Positions 8,651 through 17,575 of a stretch of 64,000 nt of DNA are shown here, piece by piece. The position numbers and the translations under genes were made by a program. The notes below the pieces were generated by a model, which saw nothing but the letters and a program-made list of their open reading frames with translations, was not told the DNA's origin and did no database searches. The first letter of the stretch is position 1. Every line of letters begins with the position of its first letter. The DNA comes from Proteiniphilum sp. UBA5267 (lineage in GTDB: Bacteria; Bacteroidota; Bacteroidia; Bacteroidales; Dysgonomonadaceae), in assembly GCA_002411515.1 (NCBI GenBank), contig DHTF01000083.1:28426-92425 (forward strand). Reading direction: 5' to 3'.

Positions 8651-9775
8651 ATGAATTTATTCGATGTATACAGTTTGTGGGATATTGAACCCGTAAGAGC
8701 AGAAGGATGCCGTGTATGGGACAAGGAAGGGAGAGAGTATCTCGATCTATACGGTGGTCATGCTGTCATTTCCATCGGTCACTCTCACCCCACTTATGTG
8801 AAAGCACTGCAAGAACAGGTAGCAAAAATAGGGTTTTATTCCAACTCGGTACAGAATAGTTTGCAACAAGAGCTGGCCCAGAAACTGGGAGAACAATCAG
8901 GTTATCCCGATTATTCTTTGTTCCTGTGTAACTCGGGTGCCGAAGCCAATGAGAATGCACTCAAGCTGGCCTCATTCCATACCGGGAAACGTCGTGTAAT
9001 TGCGTTTAAAGAGGCTTTTCACGGCCGCACTTCCGGCGCTGTGGCCGCCACCGACAATCCCGCTATTCAATCCTCCTTCAATAAAGGGCACGAAGTTGTC
9101 TTTGTGCCCCTGAACGACATCAATGCCGTAGCAGAAGAAATGAAGAAAGGCGATGTGGCTGCCGTACTCATCGAGGGTATTCAGGGCGTGGCAGGTATCT
9201 ATGTGCCCGAAACTACGTTCCTGCAACAGCTTGAATCGCTCTGCAAGGAACAGGGAGTGGTATTGATACTCGATGAAATTCAATCGGGTTACGGTCGCAC
9301 CGGCCAGTTTTTTGCACACCAGCAGGCCGGCATCAAACCACACCTGATCACCACTGCCAAAGGAATGGGCAATGGTTTCCCAATCGGGGGTCTGCTGATC
9401 TCCCCCATCTTTGAACCCAAAAAAGGAATGCTGGGCACCACGTTTGGCGGCAACCACCTGGCATGTGCTGCAGCCATCGCCGTATTGGATGTGATGCAGA
9501 AGGAGTCGCTGGTAGCAAATGCAGCCCGCATGGGTTTGTATCTCACAGAGCAACTCCGTCACATCAGTGCTATCCGGGAACTCCGTGGCCGAGGATTGAT
9601 GTTGGGGATCGAATTTTTGCCGGAACAGGCATCCATCCGCAACCGTTTGTTGTTCGAAAGCCATATCTTTACAGGTGGAGCAAAGAACAACGTGATGCGA
9701 CTTCTACCTCCACTATCGATATCAAAGTCGGATATCGATCTATTTATCGATGAGTTAAAAAAATTAACTGATTAG
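8651..9775 (+). CDS. argD: N-acylornithine aminotransferase (class III)
   Basis: PLP enzyme that transaminates N-acylglutamate semialdehyde with glutamate to N-acylornithine. It has 374 residues. It shows CNSGAEANENALK (phosphate-binding region), ILDEIQSGYGRTG with the aspartate that contacts the PLP ring nitrogen, and TTAKGMGNGFPIGG with the PLP lysine. The start ATG at 8651 follows a purine-rich stretch. It sits between argC and the transcarbamylase gene in the same direction. Class III aminotransferases can serve several acyl-ornithines or acyl-lysines; context fixes the role here. Confidence 0.93.
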   Translation: MNLFDVYSLWDIEPVRAEGCRVWDKEGREYLDLYGGHAVISIGHSHPTYVKALQEQVAKIGFYSNSVQNSLQQELAQKLGEQSGYPDYSLFLCNSGAEANENALKLASFHTGKRRVIAFKEAFHGRTSGAVAATDNPAIQSSFNKGHEVVFVPLNDINAVAEEMKKGDVAAVLIEGIQGVAGIYVPETTFLQQLESLCKEQGVVLILDEIQSGYGRTGQFFAHQQAGIKPHLITTAKGMGNGFPIGGLLISPIFEPKKGMLGTTFGGNHLACAAAIAVLDVMQKESLVANAARMGLYLTEQLRHISAIRELRGRGLMLGIEFLPEQASIRNRLLFESHIFTGGAKNNVMRLLPPLSISKSDIDLFIDELKKLTD

Positions 9776-9804
9776 TTATTTAATCGACAATAAAAGTCAG
9801 CAAG

Positions 9805-10761
9805 ATGAAAAATTTCACATCAGTTCAAGATATTGGCGACCTAAAAGTGGCTCTGGAAAAGGCAAAATGGGTAAAAGAAAATCCTTATGCAGACCAGGAG
9901 CTGGGAAAAAACAAAACACTGATGCTCATTTTCTTCAACTCGAGCCTCCGTACCCGTCTAAGTACCCAGAAAGCGGGAATGAACCTCGGGATGAACGTGA
10001 TGGTGCTCGACATCAACCAGGGAGCCTGGAAGCTTGAAACGGAGCGTGGTGTGATCATGGATGGCGACAAACCGGAACACATTCTGGAAGCTATACCTGT
10101 CATGGGTTCCTATTGCGATATAATAGGTGTACGTTCATTTGCTCAGTTTGAGAGCAAAGCGGATGACTACAACGAGGTTATTCTGAACCAATTTATTCAA
10201 TACTCCGGGAAACCTGTATTCAGCATGGAAGCAGCTACCCGCCACCCGCTGCAAAGCTTTGCCGACCTCATCACCATTGAAGAGTATAAAAAGAAACAAC
10301 GGCCAAAGGTGGTACTCACCTGGGCGCCTCATCCGCGTGCACTGCCGCAGGCAGTACCTAACTCATTCTCTGAATGGATGAATGCCGCTGAGTATGAGTT
10401 CGTGATTACCCATCCTCAAGGATATGAACTGGATGCAAAGTTCGTGGGCAATGCCGTGGTAGAGTATGACAAGGAGAAAGCATACAAGGATGCTGATTTT
10501 ATCTATGCCAAAAACTGGGCAGCATATCAGGATCCGAATTATGGAAAAATATTGTCCACCGACCGTTCCTGGACGGTGGACAGCGCCAAGATGGCTCTTA
10601 CAAACAATGCTTATTTTATGCATTGCCTGCCGGTGCGTCGCAACATGATTGTGACCGATGAGGTAATCGAAAGCGCTCAGTCAATTGTGATTCCCGAAGC
10701 AGCCAACAGGGTAGTCTCTGCCCAAACAGTATTGAAAGAGATCTTGCTGATGTGTAAATAA
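9805..10761 (+). CDS. argF': N-succinylornithine carbamoyltransferase (SOTCase type)
   Basis: Transfers the carbamoyl group to an N-acylated ornithine to give N-acylcitrulline. It has 318 residues. The carbamoyl-phosphate motif is SSLRTRLSTQ, in the variant form of acylornithine transcarbamylases rather than STRTR. The late motif is MHCLPVRR in place of the HCLP of classical OTCases. Residue 90 is proline (in GDKPEHILEA). In the characterised Bacteroides fragilis enzyme Pro90 sets preference for N-succinylornithine, while Glu at the equivalent place gives N-acetylornithine. So the succinylated route is the best reading. It is the fifth gene of the operon, 29 bases after argD. Confidence 0.92.
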   Translation: MKNFTSVQDIGDLKVALEKAKWVKENPYADQELGKNKTLMLIFFNSSLRTRLSTQKAGMNLGMNVMVLDINQGAWKLETERGVIMDGDKPEHILEAIPVMGSYCDIIGVRSFAQFESKADDYNEVILNQFIQYSGKPVFSMEAATRHPLQSFADLITIEEYKKKQRPKVVLTWAPHPRALPQAVPNSFSEWMNAAEYEFVITHPQGYELDAKFVGNAVVEYDKEKAYKDADFIYAKNWAAYQDPNYGKILSTDRSWTVDSAKMALTNNAYFMHCLPVRRNMIVTDEVIESAQSIVIPEAANRVVSAQTVLKEILLMCK

Positions 10762-10814
10762 GACAAGGGTAGAGCGGAGAACCAATCGTTTACAACTAAA
10801 AATGTTTAAAAAAC

Positions 10815-11636
10815 ATGGGAAAAGAAAGCCTTTCAATTGTAAAGATCGGAGGAAATATCGTTGATAATCCCGAAGCACTCGAGCTGTTCCTGACAGATTT
10901 TCACCGACTGAAGGGGCGTAAACTACTGGTACACGGCGGGGGTGTCATGGCCTCCAAAATGGCAACACAACTGGGCATTGAGACAACAATGGTGCAGGGT
11001 CGCCGCATCACCGATGCTGAAACACTGAAACTGGTCACTATGGTCTACGCCGGATGGATCAACAAAAATATGGTGGCATCGCTCCAAAAAATCGGGTGCA
11101 ACGCCATCGGCCTGTCGGGTGCCGACGGCAATTCCATTCCCGCGCAGCGGCGCTCTCCCATCCCGGTAGATTACGGATATGTGGGCGATCCCGATCCGGA
11201 AAAAACAAATGTGGAATTTATATTCCAACTGATTGAATTGGGCATCACACCGGTTTTTTGTGCCATTACCCACGATGGGAAAGGGCAGTTACTCAACACC
11301 AATGCCGACACCGTAGCCTATTCTGTTTCCACCGCATTATCGAAGCGGTATGCCACCTCACTCTATTATTGTTTCGAAAAAGAGGGTGTACTCCGGGATC
11401 TGAACGATCCGGAAAGTCTGGTTCCCTCAATGAACCACGAAGAGAGCGAGATATACAAACAGCAAGGCGTCATTGCCAACGGCATGATTCCAAAGCTGGA
11501 TAACTCCTTTCGTGCCATCGAAAAAGGAGTGAAGGAGGTAATCATCCTGCATGCTAAAAATCTGTTATCAAAAAGAGGCACCATCCTGGTAAACACTCCC
11601 GGAGGAAACAAGATTCAACCCTCTGACAACAGATAA
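10815..11636 (+). CDS. argB: N-acylglutamate kinase (ArgB family)
   Basis: Amino acid kinase that phosphorylates N-acylglutamate, second step of the pathway. It has 273 residues. It shows SIVKIGGNIVDNP (the lysine of the phosphate site), LLVHGGGVMASKMA with the glycine-rich loop, QGRRITDAETLKLVTMV, IGLSGADGN and NTNADTVAYSVSTAL, all in family order. It follows the transcarbamylase after 53 bases and precedes the ArgE-like gene. Whether it takes N-succinyl- or N-acetylglutamate cannot be read from the sequence by eye. Confidence 0.93.
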   Translation: MGKESLSIVKIGGNIVDNPEALELFLTDFHRLKGRKLLVHGGGVMASKMATQLGIETTMVQGRRITDAETLKLVTMVYAGWINKNMVASLQKIGCNAIGLSGADGNSIPAQRRSPIPVDYGYVGDPDPEKTNVEFIFQLIELGITPVFCAITHDGKGQLLNTNADTVAYSVSTALSKRYATSLYYCFEKEGVLRDLNDPESLVPSMNHEESEIYKQQGVIANGMIPKLDNSFRAIEKGVKEVIILHAKNLLSKRGTILVNTPGGNKIQPSDNR

Positions 11637-11665
11637 AAAATCGGTTTTATGCCATCTCAGACAAA

Positions 11666-12769
11666 ATGAAACAAGGATATATCAATCACGCAACGAAATT
11701 ATTAAGGGAGCTTGTTGCTATCAAGGCATACTCGGGTGAAGAAAATTTGCGAAGCGATTATCTGGTGAACTTTTTTCATGAGAAAGGGATAGAGGCGCAA
11801 CGCATCGGCTGCAACCTGGTACTGAGACAGCCTCATCACGACAGTTCAAAACCGACCTTGATGCTCAACTCCCATCTCGACACGGTACAGCCTGCTTCAA
11901 CATACTCCTTTGATCCTTTCAACCCTCCCCTGTCAGAGAAATACATCTACGGACTCGGGAGCAACGATGCAGGTGCCAGTGTGGTTGCCATGATCGAGGC
12001 CTTCCTCCATTTCTACGACAAGGAACTCTCTCTCAACCTTATGCTGGCACTATCGACCGAAGAGGAGAACTCGGGATCACATGGCATGCGATGGCTTTGG
12101 CAGCACCTTAACGATGAGGTGGATATGGCGATCGTTGGAGAGCCTACTGGCATGAGAGCGGCTGTGGCAGAAAGAGGGTTGCTGGTGATCGATGGTGAAG
12201 CAACAGGGGTCAGTGGTCATGCGGCAAGAGAGGAAGGTGTGAATGCACTCTACATTGCACTGGAAGATATTGTGACCTTGCGTTCGATCAAATTTCCCAA
12301 AATATCACCGGTAATGGGAGCGGTAAAACTTACCGTAACACAAATAGCGGCTGGCACACAGCACAATGTGGTGCCCGATCGGTGCAGCTTCGTGGTCGAC
12401 ATCCGCCCCACGGAAATGTACACCAACCAGGAGATACTCGATCTGATTCAGCCAGCGATAAAAAGTAGACTGCAGGCGCGATCACTCACAAACAGAAGTT
12501 CCGCAACCCCCACAGGTCATCCGCTCCTGCAATGTGCGACACAACTGGGTATCGAGACCTACACCTCTCCCACCACTTCGGACTGGATGCGGATTACCTG
12601 CCCAGCGCTGAAAATGGGGCCAGGCGAATCTGCGCGATCGCATCAAGCCGATGAATTTGTCTTGATTGAAGAACTGGAAAAAGGAATTGAGGGATATATT
12701 GCATTTATTTCTCAGCTGACCGCTGAATTTACAAACGATGCTCAGATAGAGCGAATAGTTGAAAGCTGA
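11666..12769 (+). CDS. argE: M20 family deacylase (N-acylornithine/N-acylcitrulline deacylase, ArgE-like)
   Basis: Di-zinc M20 peptidase-family amidohydrolase of 367 residues. Metal ligands are seen in NSHLDTVQP (His, Asp), GLGSNDAGASV (bridging Asp), STEEENSG (catalytic and metal Glu), and a late His in SHQADEF. GHAAREEGVN supplies the dimer-domain His. Since the transcarbamylase acts on acylated ornithine, the substrate here is expected to be N-acylcitrulline, cleaved before ArgG acts. It ends 31 bases before the argH start chosen here. Confidence 0.88.
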   Translation: MKQGYINHATKLLRELVAIKAYSGEENLRSDYLVNFFHEKGIEAQRIGCNLVLRQPHHDSSKPTLMLNSHLDTVQPASTYSFDPFNPPLSEKYIYGLGSNDAGASVVAMIEAFLHFYDKELSLNLMLALSTEEENSGSHGMRWLWQHLNDEVDMAIVGEPTGMRAAVAERGLLVIDGEATGVSGHAAREEGVNALYIALEDIVTLRSIKFPKISPVMGAVKLTVTQIAAGTQHNVVPDRCSFVVDIRPTEMYTNQEILDLIQPAIKSRLQARSLTNRSSATPTGHPLLQCATQLGIETYTSPTTSDWMRITCPALKMGPGESARSHQADEFVLIEELEKGIEGYIAFISQLTAEFTNDAQIERIVES

Positions 12770-12800
12770 CCACTTATTTACGAACTTACAACGAAGAGAA

Positions 12801-14096
12801 ATGGCGAAAATATGGGATAAAGGCTTCGATGCCAACAAACAGGTGGAAGATTTTACAGTGGGTAACGATCGCGTACTGGATCTGCGACTGGCGAAACATG
12901 ATATTTTGGGATCTATGGCCCACATCAAAATGCTGGTCAGCATTGGCCTGCTAGCAGAAATGGAGGAAGAAGCACTTCAGGCAGAGCTGCAAAATATCCT
13001 CTCCACAGTGGAGAACGGTAATTTCCATCTCGACGACGATGCCGAAGACATTCATTCTCAGGTGGAGGCCTTGCTGACAGAGCGACTGGGTGAAATAGGT
13101 AAAAAAATTCATTCGGGCCGCTCCCGCAACGACCAGGTGCTGGTGGATATCAAGCTGTTCCTCAAGGAGGAAATTCTGCAAATAAAGGAGGAAGTGTTGC
13201 AATTATTCGATCAGTTGCAGTTGCTCAGCGAACAACACAAAGATGTCCTTCTGCCAGGATACACCCACGCCCAAATCGCGATGCCTTCTTCTTTTGGTCT
13301 GTGGTTTGGCGCTTATGCCGAAACACTGGTAGACGATATGCACACCCTTGCTGCTGCATGGAAGGTGGCAGATCAAAACCCGCTGGGCTCAGCCGCTGGT
13401 TATGGTAGCTCATTCCCACTCGACCGGGAAATGACCACCCGCCAACTGGGTTTTGCCACCATGAGCTACAACGTGGTAGCAGCCCAAATGGGACGAGGAA
13501 AGACCGAGCGGATTCTTGCACAAAGCATGGCCAATATTGCTTCTACACTCAACAAGCTTGCTGCCGACAACTGCATGTATCTTTCCGGAAACTTCGGCTT
13601 TATCTCTTACCCAAAAGAACTGACCACGGGCTCGAGCATCATGCCCCATAAAAAGAATCCCGACGTATGGGAACTGATCCGGGCACACAGCAACCGCCTA
13701 CAAAGCCTGCCCAATGAAATAACGCTGATGACCACCAACATGTCGCACGGGTATCACCGCGACTATCAGCTATTGAAGGAGGTGCTCTTCCCGGCTATCG
13801 GGACACTGCATACGCTGTTGGATATGTCACGCTTCATGCTGCAACATATCATTGTAAATGAAGACATCCTCTCCGACTCACGATACGAATATCTGTTTAC
13901 CGTGGAGGAAGTGAACAAACGTGTGCTGCAGGGCATCCCCTTCAGAGAAGCTTACCAGCAAGTGGGAAAAGAGGTACAGGAGGGAACTTTCCATTCGGAT
14001 AAGAAGGTGCATCACTCCCATGCCGGGAGTATTGGCAATCTCTGTACAGAGAAAATTCAACAAAAAATGAGACTCGCTTCAGAACCAATCCGGTAA
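12801..14096 (+). CDS. argH: Argininosuccinate lyase
   Basis: Splits argininosuccinate into arginine and fumarate, the last step. The family signature GSSIMPHKKNPD (with the flexible catalytic serine loop) is near residue 270; SGRSRNDQV and TVEEVNKR are also typical. I chose the ATG at 12801 (MAKIWDKGF, 431 residues) because an upstream in-frame ATG at 12759 lies inside the previous gene and would add 14 atypical residues. It closes the eight-gene run; no strong terminator hairpin follows, and the next gene has its own candidate promoter. Confidence 0.95.
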   Translation: MAKIWDKGFDANKQVEDFTVGNDRVLDLRLAKHDILGSMAHIKMLVSIGLLAEMEEEALQAELQNILSTVENGNFHLDDDAEDIHSQVEALLTERLGEIGKKIHSGRSRNDQVLVDIKLFLKEEILQIKEEVLQLFDQLQLLSEQHKDVLLPGYTHAQIAMPSSFGLWFGAYAETLVDDMHTLAAAWKVADQNPLGSAAGYGSSFPLDREMTTRQLGFATMSYNVVAAQMGRGKTERILAQSMANIASTLNKLAADNCMYLSGNFGFISYPKELTTGSSIMPHKKNPDVWELIRAHSNRLQSLPNEITLMTTNMSHGYHRDYQLLKEVLFPAIGTLHTLLDMSRFMLQHIIVNEDILSDSRYEYLFTVEEVNKRVLQGIPFREAYQQVGKEVQEGTFHSDKKVHHSHAGSIGNLCTEKIQQKMRLASEPIR

Positions 14097-14142
14097 ATAC
14101 CATTTCACTGCAATTTCATTACCTTTTTCGCGCAATTTTTCG

Positions 14143-14150
14143 TACTTTTG
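14143..14150 (+). promoter_or_regulatory. Candidate -7 box upstream of pta
   Basis: TACTTTTG matches TAnnTTTG and lies 65 bases before the pta ATG, in the only gap between argH and pta. No exact TTTG is at the ideal -33 distance. Confidence 0.45.
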
Positions 14151-14215
14151 CCGAAGATATAATTTATAGTTAATTATATCCTGACCACTATTGGAAACCA
14201 AAACAAAGACTAACA

Positions 14216-15229
14216 ATGAACTTACTTGACAGTCTGGTCGAAAAGGCAAAAGCGGATAAGCAGCGCATTGTTTTGCCCGAAGGAACAGAAAAGAGAACGC
14301 TTACTGCTGCCGATCAGTTAATCCGTGACGGTGTTGCGGAAATTATTCTGCTGGGAAACCGGGAGGAGATTCTGGAGCAGGCCCAACAACTCGGGCTTGA
14401 AAACACAAACAGGGCTACGATCGTAGATCCAAAGAAACACGAAAAAAAAGAGTTGTATGCCAACCTTCTCCATGAGCTCAGGAAGAAAAAAGGAATGACG
14501 CTCGAACAGGCCGAACAATTGGTGGAAGATCCACTCTTTCTTGCCTGCCTGATGATCAAAAATGGCGATGCCGACGGTGAAATTGCCGGTGCCCAAAATA
14601 CGACAGGCGATGTACTCCGCCCTGCGTTGCAGATTATCAAAACTTCTCCCGGTGTAAAAGTAGTTTCGGGTGCCTTCCTCATGTTCACCCAAACACCCCA
14701 GTACGGAGAAAACGGTACCCTCCTGTTTGCCGATTGTGCGGTGATGCCCAATCCCACGGCCGAAGAGCTGGCATCAATCGCGATTGCTTCGGCAGAGACC
14801 ATGCGAAGTCTGGTGGGTGTGGAACCCAAAGTAGCCATGCTTAGCTTCTCTACGAAAGGAAGTGCCACGCATGAAATGATCGACAAGGTGAGTGAGGCTA
14901 CGCGTTTGGCAAAAGAGATCAATCCTTCGTTGCTAATCGACGGGGAACTACAGGCTGATGCTGCCCTCGTGGAGTCTGTCGGTATCAGCAAAGCTCCCGG
15001 AAGTGCCATTGCCGGTAAGGCCAATGTACTTGTGTTCCCCTCACTCGAAGCGGGTAACATCGGCTATAAACTGGTACAACGGTTGGGGAATGCCGAAGCG
15101 GTGGGACCGGTATTGCAGGGTATGGCGGCACCGGTGAACGATCTGTCGCGCGGCTGTTCGGTCGAGGATATTTACAAGATGGTGGCGATCGCAGCCAATC
15201 AAGCCATCGGAATGAAAAAAAACAAATAA
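14216..15229 (+). CDS. pta: Phosphate acetyltransferase
   Basis: Converts acetyl-CoA and phosphate to acetyl phosphate for acetate formation. It has 337 residues, the short single-domain form. It shows IVLPEGTEKRTLTAA at the N-terminus, MMIKNGDADGEIAGA and the PTB family region VVSGAFLMF, and SFSTKGSATHE. It is followed six bases later by a 3-hydroxyacyl-CoA dehydrogenase-like gene and then ackA, so the acetate pathway is interrupted by one extra gene in the same operon. Confidence 0.95.
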   Translation: MNLLDSLVEKAKADKQRIVLPEGTEKRTLTAADQLIRDGVAEIILLGNREEILEQAQQLGLENTNRATIVDPKKHEKKELYANLLHELRKKKGMTLEQAEQLVEDPLFLACLMIKNGDADGEIAGAQNTTGDVLRPALQIIKTSPGVKVVSGAFLMFTQTPQYGENGTLLFADCAVMPNPTAEELASIAIASAETMRSLVGVEPKVAMLSFSTKGSATHEMIDKVSEATRLAKEINPSLLIDGELQADAALVESVGISKAPGSAIAGKANVLVFPSLEAGNIGYKLVQRLGNAEAVGPVLQGMAAPVNDLSRGCSVEDIYKMVAIAANQAIGMKKNK

Positions 15230-15235
15230 AAAGCT

Positions 15236-16216
15236 ATGAGTGAACTGATTATAGAACCTATCGAAAAATATGGTCTAACCATTACCGCGGAGAGTGCAAA
15301 CAAGCCGTTGTTCTCAAAAGTCGGGGTCGTGGGAGCAGGCAAGGAGGGAAGGACCATCATTCAGATGACTGCCACAGCAGGTATGGATGTCGTCTTCCTG
15401 GATGAGTCGCAGGAACGGATCGATTTCGTTATGGGTGAGTTGGGCAAAGTGATGGATCAGAAGATCAGCAGCTGGGGGTTGACACCCTCGGAAAAGAAGA
15501 TCATCATGAACCGCATCAAGCCGACGCTGGTATATGAAGATTTTGCCGATTGCGACCTGGTGATCGAATGTAGCCGGTATTCGGAGAGTGGTCGCAGAAG
15601 TACACCCTTGCGAAAAAATATTTTCAAGAAACTGGAAGAAGTACTCGATAGCGATGCCATCATCGCCACGAACGGTTCCACGGTAATCATCAGTGAGCTG
15701 GCAGCAGACCTCGAACACAAGGAACGCTGTGTAAGCCTCTACTTCCCGGTTTCGCACCCCGATGCCCGCATACTGGAAATATCCAAAGGCATGTACACCT
15801 CGGAAGAGGTATATCAGGAGATGGAGATCTTTGCCAAACTGATCAATTTCAAACCGCACCGCATCAACGAAAGCAATGGAAATGTAAGCTTGCGTATGAT
15901 GGTGGTAATGTTGAACGAAGCCTGTCAGATGCTCCTCGAAAGAGTCAGTTCGATGGAGGATATCGAGGAGACTCTTACCATCATTTACGGGCAACGCTAC
16001 GGCATATTCCGCATGGCCGATATAGTGGGTATTGAACGACTGGTAACCCTTATGGAGGCCATGTTCAACGATTTCGGAGAAAAGTATTACAAACCCAATC
16101 CGCTGCTGTGGAAATTATTCCGCTCCAACCAGCTGGGCGTGCGTACTGGAAAGGGCTTTTATATATACGATGAAAACGGGAATCCGGTTTCAACAAATAA
16201 AACGGTGTTTAATTAA
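15236..16216 (+). CDS. 3-hydroxyacyl-CoA dehydrogenase family protein with altered active site
   Basis: Protein of 326 residues with the two-domain fold of 3-hydroxybutyryl-CoA dehydrogenase. The NAD loop is VGVVGAGKEGRTI near residue 30, then DCDLVIECS, IIATNGSTVIISELA and a C-terminal domain ending RTGKGFYIYDENG. Where the family has HFFNP with the catalytic His, this protein reads SLYFPVSHP, so the His is replaced by Leu in my manual alignment; the GFVVNR motif with the conserved Asn reads GNVSLR. It has a longer N-terminus of about 25 residues. It sits between pta and ackA. The fold is certain; normal dehydrogenase activity is doubtful. Confidence 0.8.
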   Translation: MSELIIEPIEKYGLTITAESANKPLFSKVGVVGAGKEGRTIIQMTATAGMDVVFLDESQERIDFVMGELGKVMDQKISSWGLTPSEKKIIMNRIKPTLVYEDFADCDLVIECSRYSESGRRSTPLRKNIFKKLEEVLDSDAIIATNGSTVIISELAADLEHKERCVSLYFPVSHPDARILEISKGMYTSEEVYQEMEIFAKLINFKPHRINESNGNVSLRMMVVMLNEACQMLLERVSSMEDIEETLTIIYGQRYGIFRMADIVGIERLVTLMEAMFNDFGEKYYKPNPLLWKLFRSNQLGVRTGKGFYIYDENGNPVSTNKTVFN

Positions 16217-16232
16217 GGAGAATAGGAACAGC

Positions 16233-17435
16233 ATGAAGATATTGGTTTTAAATTGCGGAAGCTCGTCCATCAAATACAAGCTTTTCGAAATGGAAAGCAA
16301 AGAGATTGTCGCTCAGGGGGGCATTGAAAAAATCGGAATGAAAGGTTCTTTCCTCAAACTCACCCTGCCCGATGGGCAAAAGGTGATGCTCGAAGGGGAA
16401 ATACTGGAACATCGTGCGGGGATTGAATATATTCTCGGCGTACTGCTCAGTGAGAAATACGGCTGCATCAAGTCGCTCGACGAAATTGAGGCAGTGGGAC
16501 ACCGCGTGGTTCATGGGGGTGAACGTTTCAACTCAAGTGTGCTGATTACCGATGAGGTGATTGAAATGCTCAATGAGTGCATTGAGCTGGCTCCACTTCA
16601 CAATCCGCCCAACCTGAAAGGCATTTATGCCATCCAGGAGCTGATGCCCAATACACCCCAGGTGGGAGTATTTGATACGGCCTTTCATCAGACCATGCCC
16701 GATTATGCCTACATGTACGGCATACCATACTCTCTGTATGAAAAATATGGTATTCGTCGTTACGGCTTCCATGGCACCAGCCATCGTTATGTTTCCAAAA
16801 GAGCTTGTGAATTTCTGGGTGTCCCCTACCAGGGACAACGCATCATCACGGCACATATCGGCAACGGAGGATCTGTTACTGCCATTCGAAACGGACAATC
16901 GATTGACACCAGCATGGGCATGACACCCGTCGAAGGGTTGATCATGGGCACTCGTTCGGGTGACGTGGATCCGGGTGTAATTTCCTATATCATGGAAAAG
17001 GAACACATGGGTACCAAAGGGATTTCGACGCTGCTGAATAAATTTTCGGGAGTACTCGGTATTTCGGGCATCTCCTCCGATATGCGTGAAATACAGGCTG
17101 GCATTGAAAAAGGGGACAAAAGGGCCGAGCTGGCCATGAACACCTACAATTATCGCATCAAGAAATACGTCGGATCCTATGCTGCCATCCTGGGTGGCGT
17201 GGATATCCTCGTATTTACAGGCGGGGTTGGAGAAAATCAAGCCGTTACCCGAAGCTATGTTTGCAAGGACATGGAGTTTATGGGTATAGAGCTGGACGAG
17301 GAACTGAACAACTCGGTACGTGCCAAAGAGGTGCTCATCAGCAAACCCACATCGAAGGTAAAAGTGGTAATCATTCCCACCGATGAGGAGCTGACTATCG
17401 CCAGAGATACAGTGGAAATCCTCAGCAATCACTGA
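16233..17435 (+). CDS. ackA: Acetate kinase
   Basis: Makes ATP and acetate from acetyl phosphate. It has 400 residues. The first signature is MKILVLNCGSSSIKYKLF and the second is FHGTSHRYVS; IITAHIGNGGSV and FTGGVGEN are the phosphate and adenosine motifs of the ASKHA fold. The ATG at 16233 is chosen over an in-frame ATG 63 bases upstream because it begins the conserved motif and has AAGGAG at 16214-16219 before it. It closes the pta operon and is followed by a hairpin terminator. Confidence 0.96.
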   Translation: MKILVLNCGSSSIKYKLFEMESKEIVAQGGIEKIGMKGSFLKLTLPDGQKVMLEGEILEHRAGIEYILGVLLSEKYGCIKSLDEIEAVGHRVVHGGERFNSSVLITDEVIEMLNECIELAPLHNPPNLKGIYAIQELMPNTPQVGVFDTAFHQTMPDYAYMYGIPYSLYEKYGIRRYGFHGTSHRYVSKRACEFLGVPYQGQRIITAHIGNGGSVTAIRNGQSIDTSMGMTPVEGLIMGTRSGDVDPGVISYIMEKEHMGTKGISTLLNKFSGVLGISGISSDMREIQAGIEKGDKRAELAMNTYNYRIKKYVGSYAAILGGVDILVFTGGVGENQAVTRSYVCKDMEFMGIELDEELNNSVRAKEVLISKPTSKVKVVIIPTDEELTIARDTVEILSNH

Positions 17436-17458
17436 GGAAGACCACCTTTGAATCAGAA

Positions 17459-17492
17459 GAGGTCATCTCAAAAAATATTTTGAGATGACCTC
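17459..17492 (+). terminator. Hairpin terminator after ackA, member of a two-copy hairpin family
   Basis: A perfect 15-base-pair stem with a four-base loop (AATA) starts 23 bases after the ackA stop; a T-rich run follows. The stem core is GGTCATCTC pairing with GAGATGACC. A second hairpin with the same layout but different paired bases lies at 33719-33750, and about 30 bases after each hairpin are also alike. Confidence 0.75.
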
Positions 17493-17575
17493 ATTTCATT
17501 TTAACATTTCCCCTGGAAGGGGGCGAGTTTTAGACGAAATAACCACCTGCACAAATAGCTTTTCACATCGGCAAC

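Noticed and set aside
8972-9664. Long open frame on the minus strand opposite argD
   Set aside because: It is a shadow of a well-conserved gene; the protein has no recognisable domain and composition typical of antisense frames.
14314-15060. Long open frame of 248 codons on the minus strand opposite pta
   Set aside because: It lies wholly inside pta, is rich in Ser and Ile as expected from reversed codons, and has no domain.
16533-17432. Open frame of 299 codons opposite ackA
   Set aside because: It is fully antisense to a conserved gene, with high His and Gly content of a shadow frame.
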